Source of the DNA: Phragmites australis | Lineage: Eukaryota > Streptophyta > Magnoliopsida > Poales > Poaceae | NCBI RefSeq assembly: GCF_958298935.1 | Contig: NC_084927.1 | Location: forward strand, 37,204,501 to 37,268,500 | DNA: 64,000 nucleotides | Direction: 5' to 3' | Shown here: piece after piece, positions 1-12,343 of the stretch | Position numbering within the stretch: position 1 is the first letter of the stretch | Layout of the letters: each line of letters opens with the position of its first letter | Program-made: the position numbers and the translations under genes | The notes under the pieces: generated by a model | What the model was told of the DNA's origin: nothing | The model's database searches: none | The model's input: the letters and a program-made list of their open reading frames with translations, nothing else

Positions 1-110
1 TTGTGCATGCACCAATTGAAGCTAGTTTATGAATCCTAACCAGCAATTCGAGAAGGTACTCGCAAAAACACAAGAACCCTGCCATTGCCTGTAGAAGAAT
101 AAAAAAAAGA

Positions 111-2868
111 TCAATGCTGCTTCAAGTTCAGAAGTGTTTTCCGCAATCTCTCCATGACAGATTGGATCTTATCCGACATCTTCTGGTAAAGCCATCTCTG
201 CGCAGCCTCGTCTAGCCCATCCAATGTGACGGTCGACGACCCCTTCCTTTCGGAGGATGAATCACGGGGTACCATTGATGCTTCCTGCTTCAAGCTTGCC
301 ATGTCGAACTCTATTGGCTCTCCAACGATGATCTCTATCTCCTTGTTGCAGAGTGGCACTGGTGGTCGCCGTCCAAAGAATAATTTCTCTGGCATGACCT
401 GAAAGTAAAGGGCAAAATGCTAAGAACATATTCATATTTCAGAAAGAAATTTCCATATAACATTTTTTCTTCATTGTAGTGCAGCTAGGAGATGCAAAGC
501 ATGCTAAAAGGATGCCATGTCAGTTCCGTGTACCTTTTCAAAGCCTGAGTGAACAATTGGCAAAACTATTGGAGTTATAGGTGCTCGGGCAATAAGACTG
601 GCAGTTCCCCACTTCAATCTTCTAATTGGCTGAGAATCTTGTGCTATTTTTCCTTCAGGGAATGAATGCAACTGTTTGAATATGTCATGACAAAATTGGG
701 AATTAAATGAAGGCCAGGATCTATAAGCAGAGATTTGGTGGCTATTAATCAAAGAATGAATTATGGGTACAGAATTGAAGAAATTGTCCATACCCAGCCT
801 CCATCGCTAAGTACTTCAAGGGCTTCATTCATATGGTCTTGATAGATTCCTGCGCCTCTTGTGATCGGTATGCATTTCCCTGAGCATACAGTTATTTTTA
901 AGGATCAAACGATAAGATGCACACTGAGTCACTGATACTGATATCACCTCAAAAGAGAAAAAGAAGAAAAACAGAATAATATAGACGACAAAAAAGAGAA
1001 CAAGCACTGAAATTTTGAATAGCAGTTAAACTAGAGATGACAGAGGTGTTAGATATGATAGCAGTGCTTCTTGTACTACTACCACTACACATAGCATGGT
1101 TACATCAAATGATGTCCTTTGATACAAGATACTGGAAAAGAGAGACTGAATACAACGGCCAGTGACATCTATATAGCAAATCCAGAACACAGAACTATAC
1201 CAAACATAATCCAAAAAGGAGTGATACTAATATAGAATGCTATAAAGTTTGGCCATTTTTTTAATGTAATCTCCAACACTCATCAATTCACTACTCTTGG
1301 TCACAGTGAATTGATTGCCATAAAAATATGAACTCAAATGTTAGCATACAAACTGAATTCTAGAAGGTTGCTAGCACAATGGAATTGGGTTTCGTAAAAA
1401 GGACCAAATGACTGCCCACTGGATTCAATAGGATTTTGTTAGACTCTTTCCTTCTTGCATGCTTCACTGGAAACATCTGAAAATGGCTCTACTAAGGCAA
1501 CATCTCATATCTTCAAATGAACTGTTACCTAAGTTGCAAGATGTTCCATCATCGTAGGTTTATGAGAAGTCACAGAAACCTTACTGTCTACAAGTTCCAC
1601 TTTCACCCACAAACCCACATCCCTAACCAATCTGTCACAGTTTAGCAGGCGGAGTAGTTTTGGACCTTGAACATCAATAGAAGACAGCAGGTACAACAAA
1701 GAAGCATATGAAGACTCACCAAGTCGAAACATGTAAGACAAAACTACATTCTTGAAGCAGATATCTTCTGCTGTCAGCACCCACCTTCCAAGTTGTGCAT
1801 CTGTAGTGGGAAAACCCTTGAATCCCCACATAAGCGGATCATCTACCCTAATACAAAACAAGTATAAAAATAACCTAATATTACCAAAACTGCCGACAAA
1901 TGAAAATTATATACAGCAAACTGAACACAATTAACAAGTTCATAACTACCACTTTCACTAATAGATAACACGTGTAAAATACAGTGACATATCAGCACAA
2001 CAATTACAAGTAATATATATCCTTTTGTTCTTTCATATGCATTTTATGGCCAAAATGAACACGTTGTAGCTTCCTTAGACTTAAGTAGTTCCGTTACTAA
2101 CATAAAGTGTTTGTCGTGGTGGTAGTGGTACCATGGTGGTACGTAAGGAATGATGCAACAATTGAAGTTGTTCTAAAAAGGATCAATAAGCACAGCTAAA
2201 CAAATGTCAGTTCAAGCTACCCCCATGCCTAGAATGCATCTAACGAAATTTCAACAGTTGAAGTAAAAACCCAACACTGCTACGTGTAGGAGCCAGGGGG
2301 CGTCTCAGGGACACATGTCTGTGTCTCTACCCAATACAGGAAGAATGACATCCATGGATGCTAATGCTAATAGATTCACATGTGCTCAGGAAAAAAAAAA
2401 GTCCGAGATCCACTGCAGGCCCTGAGATGTAGCAGCAATGCTGGCGAAAATATAATCCAGAAAGTATCCGAGTAACAGACTAAAATCGGCCTGGTTTTAT
2501 AACCAGGTGCCAAAACTACGACAGATCAAGCACTAAGCACCTAGCAACACGACACATCTCCGAGAGTAATACATGGGGCACCGAGAAGCGTGAGGACTGA
2601 GGAGGGTAGGGGGAGCATACGTGGACATGTGGTTGCTGACGGTGAGGAGCGGCGTGCCAGCGGGCCTCGACGAGACGAGTCGGAGGAGGTCGTCGGCGTT
2701 GTGGACGGTGGTGGTGTTGAGCAGCGAGGCGTACGCCTTGGCGAACGCGCCCACGGCGGCGAACATCGCGGCGCGCGGGACGCCGCCAAGATGCCCCGCG
2801 CGGCCCGCCCACCGCATCGTTCGCGAGGCTGCGGCGGCCGCTGCCCCCCCGTCCGCGGACGCCTCCAT
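111..2868 (-). CDS. TAZ: Tafazzin-type lysophospholipid acyltransferase, 5 exons, 295 aa
   Basis: Exons on the minus strand are 2868-2621, 1847-1720, 879-794, 671-534 and 398-111. All introns are GT-AG and the exons total 888 nt, an exact frame. The protein matches the plant tafazzin / N-acylphosphatidylethanolamine synthase family. It has a RWAGRAGHLGGVPR-like N-terminus, the acyltransferase box NHMSTVD (H80, D85), GKCIPITRGAGIYQ after the second junction, and FPEG at 158-161. The family transfers acyl groups between phospholipids and lysophospholipids, remodelling cardiolipin or making N-acyl-PE, usually on mitochondrial or other inner membranes. The start at 2868 gives an alanine-rich lead of 17 residues. 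Met18 lies where shorter relatives begin, so it is an alternative start. No lesion is visible. The family call is strong; the in vivo substrate is inference. Confidence 0.92.
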
Positions 2869-3960
2869 TTTTTACCCCTCTTCTTGCCGCGTGGTTTTTT
2901 TTTTCAGTCACCCTTTGTTCCACTGTTGATGCAGACACTTGTAGCGTTCGGTGGGTCCGGACTCCCGGACTGGGCATCTGCTTTTACCGCGGGCTGAATT
3001 CGCCTTCTTACAAAAAAAGTTTCTTTTTTTTATCTTTCTTTCTTTTTCAAGAGGAAAACGATTTTATTTTCCTGGATAAAAAATCAGGGTTATGGCCATT
3101 TAGAGATAGATCTACACCTATATTGCAGTGTTTGAAGTTTGAAGTTTCATCATGTCACGGGTCACTATGTTCTTGCGATTTATGCTGTGTAGCAATGATG
3201 AAAAAAATGTCTAGGTTGAAATCCATAATGTAAAAGTGAAACTACGCTCAACTATTGCACTTAGGAACCGATTTTGCTTTTATTTGCAATCGGATGATGC
3301 AGAGAGAGGCACTTCCATGACAAGTGGGTGAGAATCAGCCAGTTTGGGACGTCCGCCCCACCCCTCTTTTGGCAAGAAGTGATGAGATCCTAATATGATG
3401 AGATCCTTTTACCATGGTTTCATACTTGTTTATGACCAGAGGTGGATCTAGATCTCCTGACGTCGATGTCACAATGACTTATCGCTGACGCGTGGGTTCG
3501 ATCTCACACGTTAGCAACGACGCGCGACATTAGGGGATCCTTGTTAGGATATTAGGGGGCACGGGGGACTCAACTCATTCACCCTCTTGTGCTTTATGAA
3601 GATGAAGAGAGATACGAGGAATAATAAGAGAAATAGGAAAAAGAAGAGGGATTAAGGAAGGAAAGAGATGAGCCTCTAGCTGTCCATCCTACATCCGCAG
3701 CTGCTCACGACCAGGCGGCTGGCGCTTCCGAAACCGTGACTCGCATCTCCGCGGACCGCCGCCGCGGCTTACGACGTTCACGGCCGCCGCCGCCGCCGCA
3801 AGGTGCACGTGTTCCGACTCCCACCCGTCGCATTCGCACACGACTCCGAACCGCGAGCTTGGGGGGGTGTCGTGCCGCCCGCGGAGAGAGTTCACTTTAG
3901 CCGATCTTTCTTTTGCTGCTTGACTAGGTGCGGCGAGGCGTTATCGAGGTGCCGTGCATA
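2869..3960. other. Intergenic between tafazzin and the oxygenase gene
   Basis: The first 130 bases are the presumed upstream region of the minus-strand tafazzin gene; no clear TATA box is seen. The rest is AT-rich sequence with a GC-rich stretch near 3700-3900 whose open frames resemble no family I know. I see no RNA gene here. Confidence 0.5.
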
Positions 3961-3965
3961 TGCCT

Positions 3966-4065
3966 TGACCTTTCCTTTGGAGCGAGCGCTGTCCAGGTGA
4001 AGGTGACCAGGTGTATGACCTTTTCTCTGGAGCGAGCACTGTCCAGGTGAAGGTGACCAGGTGTA
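3966..4065. repeat. Two tandem 50-bp repeats upstream of the oxygenase gene
   Basis: Two near-identical 50-bp units (3966-4015 and 4016-4065) contain GTCCAGGTGAAGGTGACC. A weaker partial third unit follows to about 4115. They lie just upstream of the TATA-like box of the oxygenase gene, so they may carry promoter-proximal sites. That function is inference. Confidence 0.8.
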
Positions 4066-4156
4066 TGTTATATTGTTATGTACCTTCTTCTCATTCCTTT
4101 GAAGCAAGCACTGCAAGGCCAAGAGACGGTTTTTCGCGTACCTGGGACGATCAGCC

Positions 4157-4165
4157 TATAAGTAG
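4157..4165 (+). promoter_or_regulatory. TATA-like box of the oxygenase gene
   Basis: TATAAGTAG lies about 100 bp upstream of the chosen ATG at 4257. This is a usual plant spacing once a short 5' UTR is allowed. Confidence 0.5.
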
Positions 4166-4256
4166 ATGGAGCCACAACGGGTGTACCCCGTACCATATTC
4201 TGGTACTGAATAGTGGAGTGAGCCTCTGTCTCTGGTGCTGTGGTTTGTCAGTCAAC

Positions 4257-7035
4257 ATGTCTGACTTGTCAAGGACTGTCCCTGAGAAGCAGCTCCCGTC
4301 GGAGGACCTTCACCCGCCGCCAATGCCAGTGATCAACCTCGGTCACCTCAGCCTTGATTCCACGACACGATCTCGAGTGATCGATGATATCGCCAAAGCA
4401 TGCCGTGATCTAGGGTACTTCCAGGTATGCTCCTTAAGAACAACTAGGTTGATTGGTGTGTCTACATCACGTCTGTTATTTTTTTCATAGAGCATGATAA
4501 AAAAAGACTAAAAAAATTGAATTCACCAGTTTTGGACATATCAATATTTATTTATAAATTTATAAATATTTAATACATTCACTTAATTATAGAGAAAACA
4601 GTAGTATTTTTATGCATACATATACTTTTCATATGTAGATGAAAGTAATACGAACCTAACAAAATTTGTTTCATATTTTTTTGAATTTTAGATATCTCTA
4701 CATTTTAGATTATTTCAATTGATTTATCAATATAACTAATATTTCATTCAACATGTAGATGAAAGTAATACAAACCTAATAAAATTTATTACATATTTTT
4801 TAAAGTTTCAGATATTTTTCTCTGTATTTTAGATTATTTCAGCCGATTTATCAATATAACTAATATTCCATTCGACATTTTTGCTGAAATTTATCAAAAA
4901 TCAAAATTATATGTATATGTGTAAACATACGTATAAGCATAGATGTACAGATACATATACTTATATATATGCACATCTTTACACGTGCATAAGAGGATTA
5001 AATGCTACAGTATATGCTACAGTGCCTTAGAGAGGCCTCCAAATCTTGGCCGTTTAATATATAGTATAGATGTGCTACTTTTTTTTTTTTCTTTTTGTCC
5101 TTTCCTTTTTCTTTACCTTGGCCTCTTCCACTCGTCTTAACCTGACAAGACATTGCCACTTCTGAACTCTGATATAGTCAACCAAGGAAGATGATTTGTC
5201 CAAGGAAAAAACTGACGCAACTAACCATATCCTAGTTGAAGCAATATTGCAATTCTGCAAAAGATAAACTACATGAATCTTAGAAGCTCTGGCTTCGGAC
5301 CTTCTTTGAAACCCAGCAGCTAGCACTTGACATCATCCCGCCATTAGCACAATCAGAAGATTATATGATATGACACTACCACATAAACCACAGTCCGCGA
5401 CCGGCTATCACTGATGGCTCGGCTCCAGTTCACTCAGTTCGACCAGCACAAATGTTCCATCAGAGAAAAACCGGCAATGATAATAACTTTTCAGTACCGG
5501 TTCTTTAGAAAAACTGATAATAATAATAACTAACACTCCCTGTTTTTCTTAAGAACTGGCACTGATAAATTCTATCTCACTGCCGGCAGTGAACCTGTGA
5601 GCAATCTGTCTACTCAACTGCATGGTTTGATGAACTACATTATTCCTATTTTTGCCTCCCAAAATGAAGAGCCTGATGCTTTAAGATATGTGAGATTTGG
5701 AGTATATGTAGCACACTCGAGTACTTGACCACGCTAATTAGTTGTCTGGGGTTTCACTCAAATGGCATAGTACTGGAAGACGAGGAGGAAGACAAACTCC
5801 ACGTTGTCCCTCAGTAGCATGGAAACTGACAGCTAACCTGAAGTTGAGAAGAACTTCAATTTCCATCTTGCCCTTCGGTTTTCATCACATTAGCCTTAGT
5901 ACTTACGAATGGCAGATTATAGGGCTTCCTGTCATGCGTGTCACATTCTCAGTTTTCTTAGTGCTATGAGCATTTCAGCCTTGAGTGATTTGCCGAATTT
6001 GTTATCAGAAGAGAACTTAAGCTATTTCCTTTATATAAACCCTCGCCAGATCCTCAACTAACTAGCAGGTGGTAAGGGAACAAAGAAAGCTTACTTGTCC
6101 AAATCTCTGCTGACTGCTCTATTTGCAGGTTATAAACCATGGGATCAGTCAATCCGTCATGGATGCTGCTGTTGACGCAGCTTCAGATTTCTTCAAACTA
6201 CCAAGTGAAGCAAAGGAGGAGTTTGCATCAGATGACCTCCGACAGCCTATTAGATATGACACCAGCTCAAAAGATAGCATTAGCATGTCACGGGCATTCC
6301 TAAAGCATTATGCCCATCCACTCAGTGATTGGATTCAATATTGGCCACGCCAATCACCAATCTACAGGCAAAACAGCTTTTTTCAATTTCGTTTTACAAA
6401 CTTGGAGAATTAGTGTGAATGTTTGTGAGAACTAACATAAATCTTTTTTGTTTACTGAAACCAGGGAATACATGGGAAAGTATGCTGTTGAAGTAAGGAG
6501 GGTGGCTTTGCAATTGATGGAAGCAATACTAGAAGGCCTGGGATTGGGCAAGGAATACCTGCATGAGAAATTTCAGGAAGGCTTGCAACTATTGTCAGTG
6601 AACTGCTACCCTAAAGCATCACAAGGTGCTACGACTATAGGGCTGGCTCCACATTCTGATTATGGATTCCTCACCATCTTGCTCACAAGTTGTCAGGGCC
6701 TTGAAGTTGTTGACCGCAGCAGCAACAGCTGGAAGAGGGTCCAGCAACTCCCACATGCATTCCATGTCCACGTTGGAGACCACATGGAAGTCCTGAGCAA
6801 TGGCCGAATTAAGACTGTTGTGCACAGTGCCGTTCTGAATCCTGAAGAAGCAAGGATATCTATAGCTAGCATTCATGGTTTTGCACTACATGAGAAGGTC
6901 GCCTGCGCCAAGGACCTTGTGGACGAGCAAAATCCCCAGAAATACAAAGAGAGCAGCTTTAATGACTTCCTCGACCATCTCATAGCTAATATCGACAACA
7001 AGCACAGGAACTTTCTTGAAAGCCTTAGACTCTAA
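4257..7035 (+). CDS. 2-oxoglutarate/Fe(II)-dependent dioxygenase, 3 exons, 325 aa
   Basis: Exons are 4257-4424, 6129-6367 and 6465-7035, 978 nt in all, an exact frame. The first intron is GT-AG. The second needs a GC donor (TACAG|GCAAAA) and an AG acceptor, which restores YREYMGKYAVEV across the junction. The N-terminal DIOX_N region contains PVINLGHL and VINHGIS. The C-terminal 2OG-FeII_Oxy domain has the iron triad H199, D201 (PHSDYG) and H256, and the 2-oxoglutarate RxS pair R266 and S268. The family couples 2-oxoglutarate decarboxylation to hydroxylation or desaturation of a small molecule in the cytosol. The sequence falls with the plant DOXC group (flavanone 3-dioxygenase-like, DMR6-like, hyoscyamine hydroxylase-like). 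The substrate cannot be read from the motifs. A decayed paralogue lies inverted at 12.3-13.6 kb. Confidence 0.9.
4631..4872. repeat. Two tandem ~120-bp repeats in intron 1 of the oxygenase gene
   Basis: An AT-rich unit starting near 4631 recurs at 4751 with a 120-bp period; both contain TAGATGAAAGTAATAC. It lies within the 1.7-kb first intron. The later part of the intron (about 5390-5600) contains GCCGGCAGTG-type short inverted motifs, as in CACTA-derived sequence, but I cannot place ends. Confidence 0.7.
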
Positions 7036-8612
7036 GGTTGAGGAGCGTAATTAGGGTATAATCTTCACTACAAGTTCAAAAGTAGGTAACACGACGTGCT
7101 ATGTCTACAGTTCATCTATATCTTTTTCAAAGCTCAGACTAATGCTGCAAGTGTAAGGTTCTGTGTTATGTATTTGTTGATTTGGTATGGAGGTATCAAC
7201 ATGTTGTGTGCCGCAGGTTGTTTTTCCATTTCATCCCACTACATCATTATGGATCTGTCACAGGTGAAGAAACCAATCAAGTTTGAAAATAATGTAGTAG
7301 GGATTACTGTTATTTGTTACTCGTGTAAGGCCAAACTTCCGTGACAAAAAAATACCAATTTTTATGGATGCACACAGTTTATCACAAAATGCAGCAGTAT
7401 ACACTAAACCTATCACAGATGCCAGTATTAAAAAATCAATTAACCTGTTTCCTTGTATATTATCATTGAAAGAACACAAGTTAACGAGGCCTATACAGTG
7501 CGCACGTGCACGCACACAAGGAATGAGTAAACGAGGCAACAACCACTGGAAAGATGATTTAATAACATATTAAGGGCCTGGGTAGGTTGGGCAGACAGTG
7601 CCGAACTCTATATTGCTTGGTCAATGTCAAGCGTGTAGTAGGTCCACTGATGAGGATATTTAGTTTTTTCTCTCTTGTGGTATAAAATTTAACATTTGAT
7701 CATGCAGGCTAATTGGTGTTATGAGAGAGGCAGATCGAGCTAAGGTTTATCGTCACATGTTGAATCCCGAAGCGTCCATATAATCTTCAATAAAGGCCAT
7801 ACCTTTGGCTGCAGCTTTCCATTTCCAGTTTTACATGAAGCATTTGTAACTCGCATGTGTACTCATCTTTGGCCATCATCCACACCCTTTAGGCTCAAAA
7901 AATCATCTCTGAAAACTTGTAGTGCATGTGAAAACAGCTCAGATGGCTCAATGTAAAATATTTTTATATATTAAGCATGCCAATTAATTAGTTTGTGCTT
8001 ATGAGATGGTTGCTGTTCAATTTCAATTCAATTCCTTTTAAAGCCAATAGGAGGTTACAACTCACTAGTCTTCATGAAGTGGTCAATATTTATTTTTACG
8101 AGGGGAATGGTCAATAGAACTGAAGTCATTTCCTTTCAAACCTTGAAAATTGGATCCAATGCATGCATCTTCTGGATATCATAGCTACCCCTCCCGCATG
8201 CCTTTGTCAGTCAACCGTAATTGGTTAACGGATTCCCACTTGATCCCCTCATGTATGCAATAGATTGAATCCTAAAATCTCTCAGAGGCCAGAGCTTTCA
8301 TTAGTGCTACAGAGAATATGTTCATTGGTGATGAGTGATGACTGAGTACAAGTAGATTCTGAATAATCTGGTCTTGGCATGAATAGTACATGAAGCAGGG
8401 GCAAGGAAAAAGCCAACAAGAGCATGCAGTTTGTGTTTCACTGACCAACTTATGTTTTTCGCCATAACAATTACGAAGATAAACTTTTACTCCAAATGCG
8501 CTAAAAGGATGCATGCTAACACAATTGCCGATTAATAGTCCCAGAACAACAAATTATGAGATGCCCAACGAAATCAAATCATACAGAGAGACCCCAGAAA
8601 AAATGATGCCCA
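7036..8612. other. 3' flank of the oxygenase gene and intergenic
   Basis: This holds the 3' UTR and downstream DNA of the oxygenase gene, then AT-rich sequence. The part next to 8612 could be the 3' UTR of the small minus-strand candidate. No recognisable gene or repeat end is seen. Confidence 0.4.
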
Positions 8613-8927
8613 TCAGGTTTTCAAACTAGGGCAAACTCCACTGTTGTGAGGTTGGGAATTCTTCAGATCCAAATCCAGATGAGTCTTCCGAGGCTGCATG
8701 AATCGAAGACCCGACAAGACACGTCCTCGACTAGATTGGACGCGTGATTTTTCGAAACTGATGATTCTCAGACGATACCGAAGCGAAATCAAAATGGGAG
8801 AGGAAAACGACCGTACCTGGAACGTCGTTGCAATCGCTGGCGCCGGCTTTGATTTCCGATCCGCTCCCCTTTTGCCTGCACCGGAGAAGAAGAGGCGAGT
8901 GGCCCACCAGCCCGCCGCGGCCGACAC
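8613..8927 (-). CDS. Possible short gene, unrecognised
   Basis: An open frame of 104 codons runs 8927-8613. It begins MSAAAGWWATRLFFSGAGK, basic and presequence-like. Good splice signals sit inside it: TTCCAG|GTACGG ending an exon at 8817 and ATGCAG| before 8693. Removing this 123-nt intron keeps the frame and gives a 63-aa product. An upstream ATG at 8949, in another frame, spliced the same way would give an acidic serine-rich tail instead. The first exon is GC-rich as in grass genes. I do not recognise either product, and it may be the first exon of a longer gene or a non-coding transcript. Confidence 0.3.
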   Translation of the reverse strand: MSAAAGWWATRLFFSGAGKRGADRKSKPAPAIATTFQVRSFSSPILISLRYRLRIISFEKSRVQSSRGRVLSGLRFMQPRKTHLDLDLKNSQPHNSGVCPSLKT

Positions 8928-9539
8928 CGCCGCCCGATAGGTGGCTCATAATGGGCTCTGTGCTAGGTATTTGTGAGGTGTGAAGGCCGAGCTAACGTCT
9001 TAATGCCTTACTGGGCTTGGGCTTTGTCCCCATACGGTTCTCAGGTTCCATCACAGATTGAGCCCAGTTTTTTCCCCTTGATGGCAGCTTAGCAGTCTTA
9101 CCGAGACGATTAATATTTCGAACCTATAAAAAACATTATATCTGTTAGCAATATAGGCTCATCTAATGGACTACTCATGTGGATACTTAATCTAAACTAG
9201 GCTCATGGACATGTGCTTCAGGACCATTAGTGGTAGCAAGTTCATGGCATGTTTTGTTCACAACCTAAAAGTATCTAAGCTTGCCAAATATTTCTTTTTT
9301 ATCTAAACTGTCACATTTGTAGCGAATAAAATCAGCGCCTCACCTTAGGCAACATAACAAAATCTTGTCATATTTTTTTAGTCTCTAACACATGGGATTG
9401 CAGTAGTAGAAAATGAATCTTATCACAATTATGATAACTAACCAAACGATTGTCTAAACTGATCAAACCTACCTAATCTTAGACATGGCAAAGTATGACT
9501 ACAAACCAAATATGCCATTAGTCCTACATAGCTAATCCA

Positions 9540-10980
9540 TATAAAAGGGTCCCTCCCCTCTATAAGGAGAGGAAGGATTCCCAAGTTATACATATAAATA
9601 TCAATTAAGTGGAATGGTACCGGACTATATATATTTTGGATTTTGTGTGCTATTTCTTTAAATTATTATTTGATTAGAGCGAGGTAATGAGATTATTACA
9701 ACACATTATCAGTATGTGCTCGCTAATCAGTTACATTATTCTTGCATACTAATTTCTTTTGAATATAATTTTTTTATTAGAGTTTTGTAAAGACGATTCG
9801 TTGGCATCGTTCCTCCCCAACTGATCAGTCGTGTCGCTTTTTGGGCACGCCAAAACATCTCCTCGGGCCGGTGGCTCCTCGCCTTGGCAAGCCGAGCCAA
9901 CCCGGTCGGCTACTCCTCCGCTTTGGCGGAGTAGCATGCCATCGACGGACTGCCAACATGCGGCATGCTGCAGGTGCGCAAGCTCCGCCGAGCCGATCGT
10001 AGTCCTACGCGTCTTGGCGTAGTGGACGGCATACCGAATGCAACATCGGCCGTACCTCATCGTGGTGAGGATGCGCACCACCTCTGGGCGATCGAGACTC
10101 GCCGTGGCGAGATCCTAACTATTGGCTGGCATCGCTGTCACATGTCGTCCTACGCATCTTGGCGTAGCGGACGGCGTACCGAATGCACATCGACCGTACC
10201 TCGTCGTGGTGAGGATGCGCGCCACCTCTGGGTGACCGAGACTCACCGTGGTGAGATCCCAACTGCCGGCTGACATCACTGTCACAAGGTTAAAAGGGGT
10301 GGAGTAAACCTGTTCTTATTTTCTTCGAAACTAGTGCCCTCTTCTCTGCGTGTAGAAAAGGATGTCGTGGCATGGATGGATGGCACCGACCATGCCGATC
10401 GCCGTTGCTCCCGCCTTGGTGCGACGACTAGCACATTGTGCACCTCTGGAAACCGCACCGTCTCGTTGGTCGGCCCCACCGCCAACAATACCCACGGGTA
10501 GATCGGGTAGCCTTATGGCCGTTGTCTCCACCATCGTCTCTTTCATCTACTTGATGCTCTGTTAGCAAAGGTTGAGGACAATTTCTCGGAACTTTTTTGG
10601 CAGCTGTGTAAGACAATGGACGTTCCCTTTCGAGATCCGCTTGTGGGGAGGATCAACTCCTCATTTTAACTTCTACATCGAGCTGTTAAATATATTGCCA
10701 CGAGTTCAGCTCAAGACAAGGCTGCTACCGCCCATGCTACGGTCAAATCCCTCCGGTAGATGTTGATGAGTACTTGCAGCAATGGCTTAAAATATATTGC
10801 TCCTCCATATAAAAAGGTTCCTCCTCCTCTCATCGAATATAAGGAGAGAAGGAGTTTTTAAGTTATACACATAAATATTAATAAAGTGGAGTGATACCAG
10901 AATATATTTTACGCTTTCTATGTGTTGTTTTTAAAATTCTTATTTGATTAATGCGCGGTAACATGATTATTACAACAATA
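9540..10980 (+). mobile_element. Degraded small LTR-like retroelement
   Basis: About 9540-9705 and 10790-10980 are diverged direct repeats. They share a CCATATAAAA(A)GG promoter-like box, AAGGAGAG(A)AGGA, AAGTTATACA, ATAAATAT and the end GATTATTACAACA. After the left copy comes ATTATCAGTATGTGCT, similar to the methionine-tRNA primer sites of plant copia elements. The interior of about 1.08 kb has no gag or pol frame; it is GC-rich and full of short hairpins, so this would be a non-autonomous element. Exact ends and target duplications are not clear. Confidence 0.5.
10002..10287. repeat. Two tandem 145-bp repeats with internal hairpins
   Basis: The unit starting GTCCTACGCGTCTTGGCGTA at 10002 recurs at 10147 as GTCCTACGCATCTTGGCGTA. 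The two copies are clearly related through to about 10287. Each holds several short self-complementary blocks such as CTCGCCGTGGCGAG and CTCATCGTGGTGAG. Confidence 0.85.
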
Positions 10981-11200
10981 TTCATTTTTTTTAGTTTACA
11001 TGCAGGAGCTAGAACGACAAGCAACAAGAATATAATTTCGGTTTACGGTTTTTGAACATGTTAACCCTTTAACAGCATAGATTCCAACCATAAAAACAAA
11101 ACTCCTACCAAAATCAATTAAAAAAAAATCAACGGCGATGAAGGCTCAGCAAGTTAATATAGCACAACTTCCACGGGCTTAATATCAATTAAAAATATAG

Positions 11201-11459
11201 TACTTCTATGGTCATAAATACTTAACACTTTGATCAAGATTCGATAAAACTTTTGAAGTTTTGACGGTTAATAGATTCTAAAATATTTAGTTTGAAAATA
11301 TAAAAATTATATGTGTAAATTTGTTTTAAAAATACTTTCATGGTATTATATTTTTATTAGATATTATAACTATATTCTAATAGAACATAATGGTTAAAGT
11401 TGCACGTCAAAGACTATGAAAAATAAAAGAATGTTATAAATTTTTGACAAGGGGGAGTA
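11201..11459. mobile_element. Stowaway-like MITE
   Basis: A 259-bp AT-rich segment begins TACTTCTATGGTCATAAATA and ends GACAAGGGGGAGTA. This matches the cereal Stowaway pattern of a TA-flanked CTCC-type terminal inverted repeat and a GTCATAAATACTT-like subterminal region. The termini are diverged, so the family call is moderate. It has no coding capacity. Confidence 0.55.
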
Positions 11460-12343
11460 ACTAGACGGCTCTCTTCATTCTCCTCCGACACTAGATTGTT
11501 CATTTAGACCAAGAAGAAGCTGTACAGAGTTATATGCATTCGATTGTGCTTCCATTGGTACTCTATGTGCATTCAGAACTCTGTTGAATTTTCTTCAGCT
11601 CAAAGACACCACCTTTTATTGAGTTCATGTAACTGAGATCGACATCTCTATCTGAACTATTGGCAAATAAGGACTGCATGAAAATGCCTTGTACCGTTGT
11701 ACTTCTCTTTGCATCTTCCGCTTTCTTTTTCTTAGATATACAACTTTCACTGTCTTTGTCGGCCAATACTCTGACCTGAAAGAAAACATGTTGCATCCAG
11801 AACCACACCAGTCATTCTTTGTATGGGTTTGGACACAATTTTCTTTTAATTTCAAGGAACAAGGATAATCTTATCGACTTTCATGTCATAATTGTTGATG
11901 CAGTGGACAGTACATTTAATGTGATAAGTACGTACTGTACAATACATTGATATTATTGATACGCGATTGCATCGACACTTCGACAGACACAGTGTAGGAC
12001 CAAACAAACTGAAAAAATATTGCAAGATTTCTTTGATCCTCCTTTTCATTAAAGAGACATGCAGCTCTACTGATACAATACTCCCTTACTTGTAGTTGCT
12101 CTAACGGCATATATACTGATGCTGATAAAGTAATAGATACATGGTAGATGGTACAGCAAGGTGGTAAATAAGTTTGTTCTGTATCACTAAGGCATAACTA
12201 AATGGGCACTTGGTATTAAGTACGTAGAACTAGACTCCTCCTTCTCGAGAAGCATCAACTAGATGGTAAATAGCTAGTTTACACTCTTATCTGAAGAATG
12301 TCACTTAGCTATGTTCTGGTGCAGCAGAACCTGTGTTTTCTTT

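Noticed and set aside
2516..2997. Several long frames over the first tafazzin exon
   Set aside because: GC-rich shadows of exon 1 in other frames and on the opposite strand.
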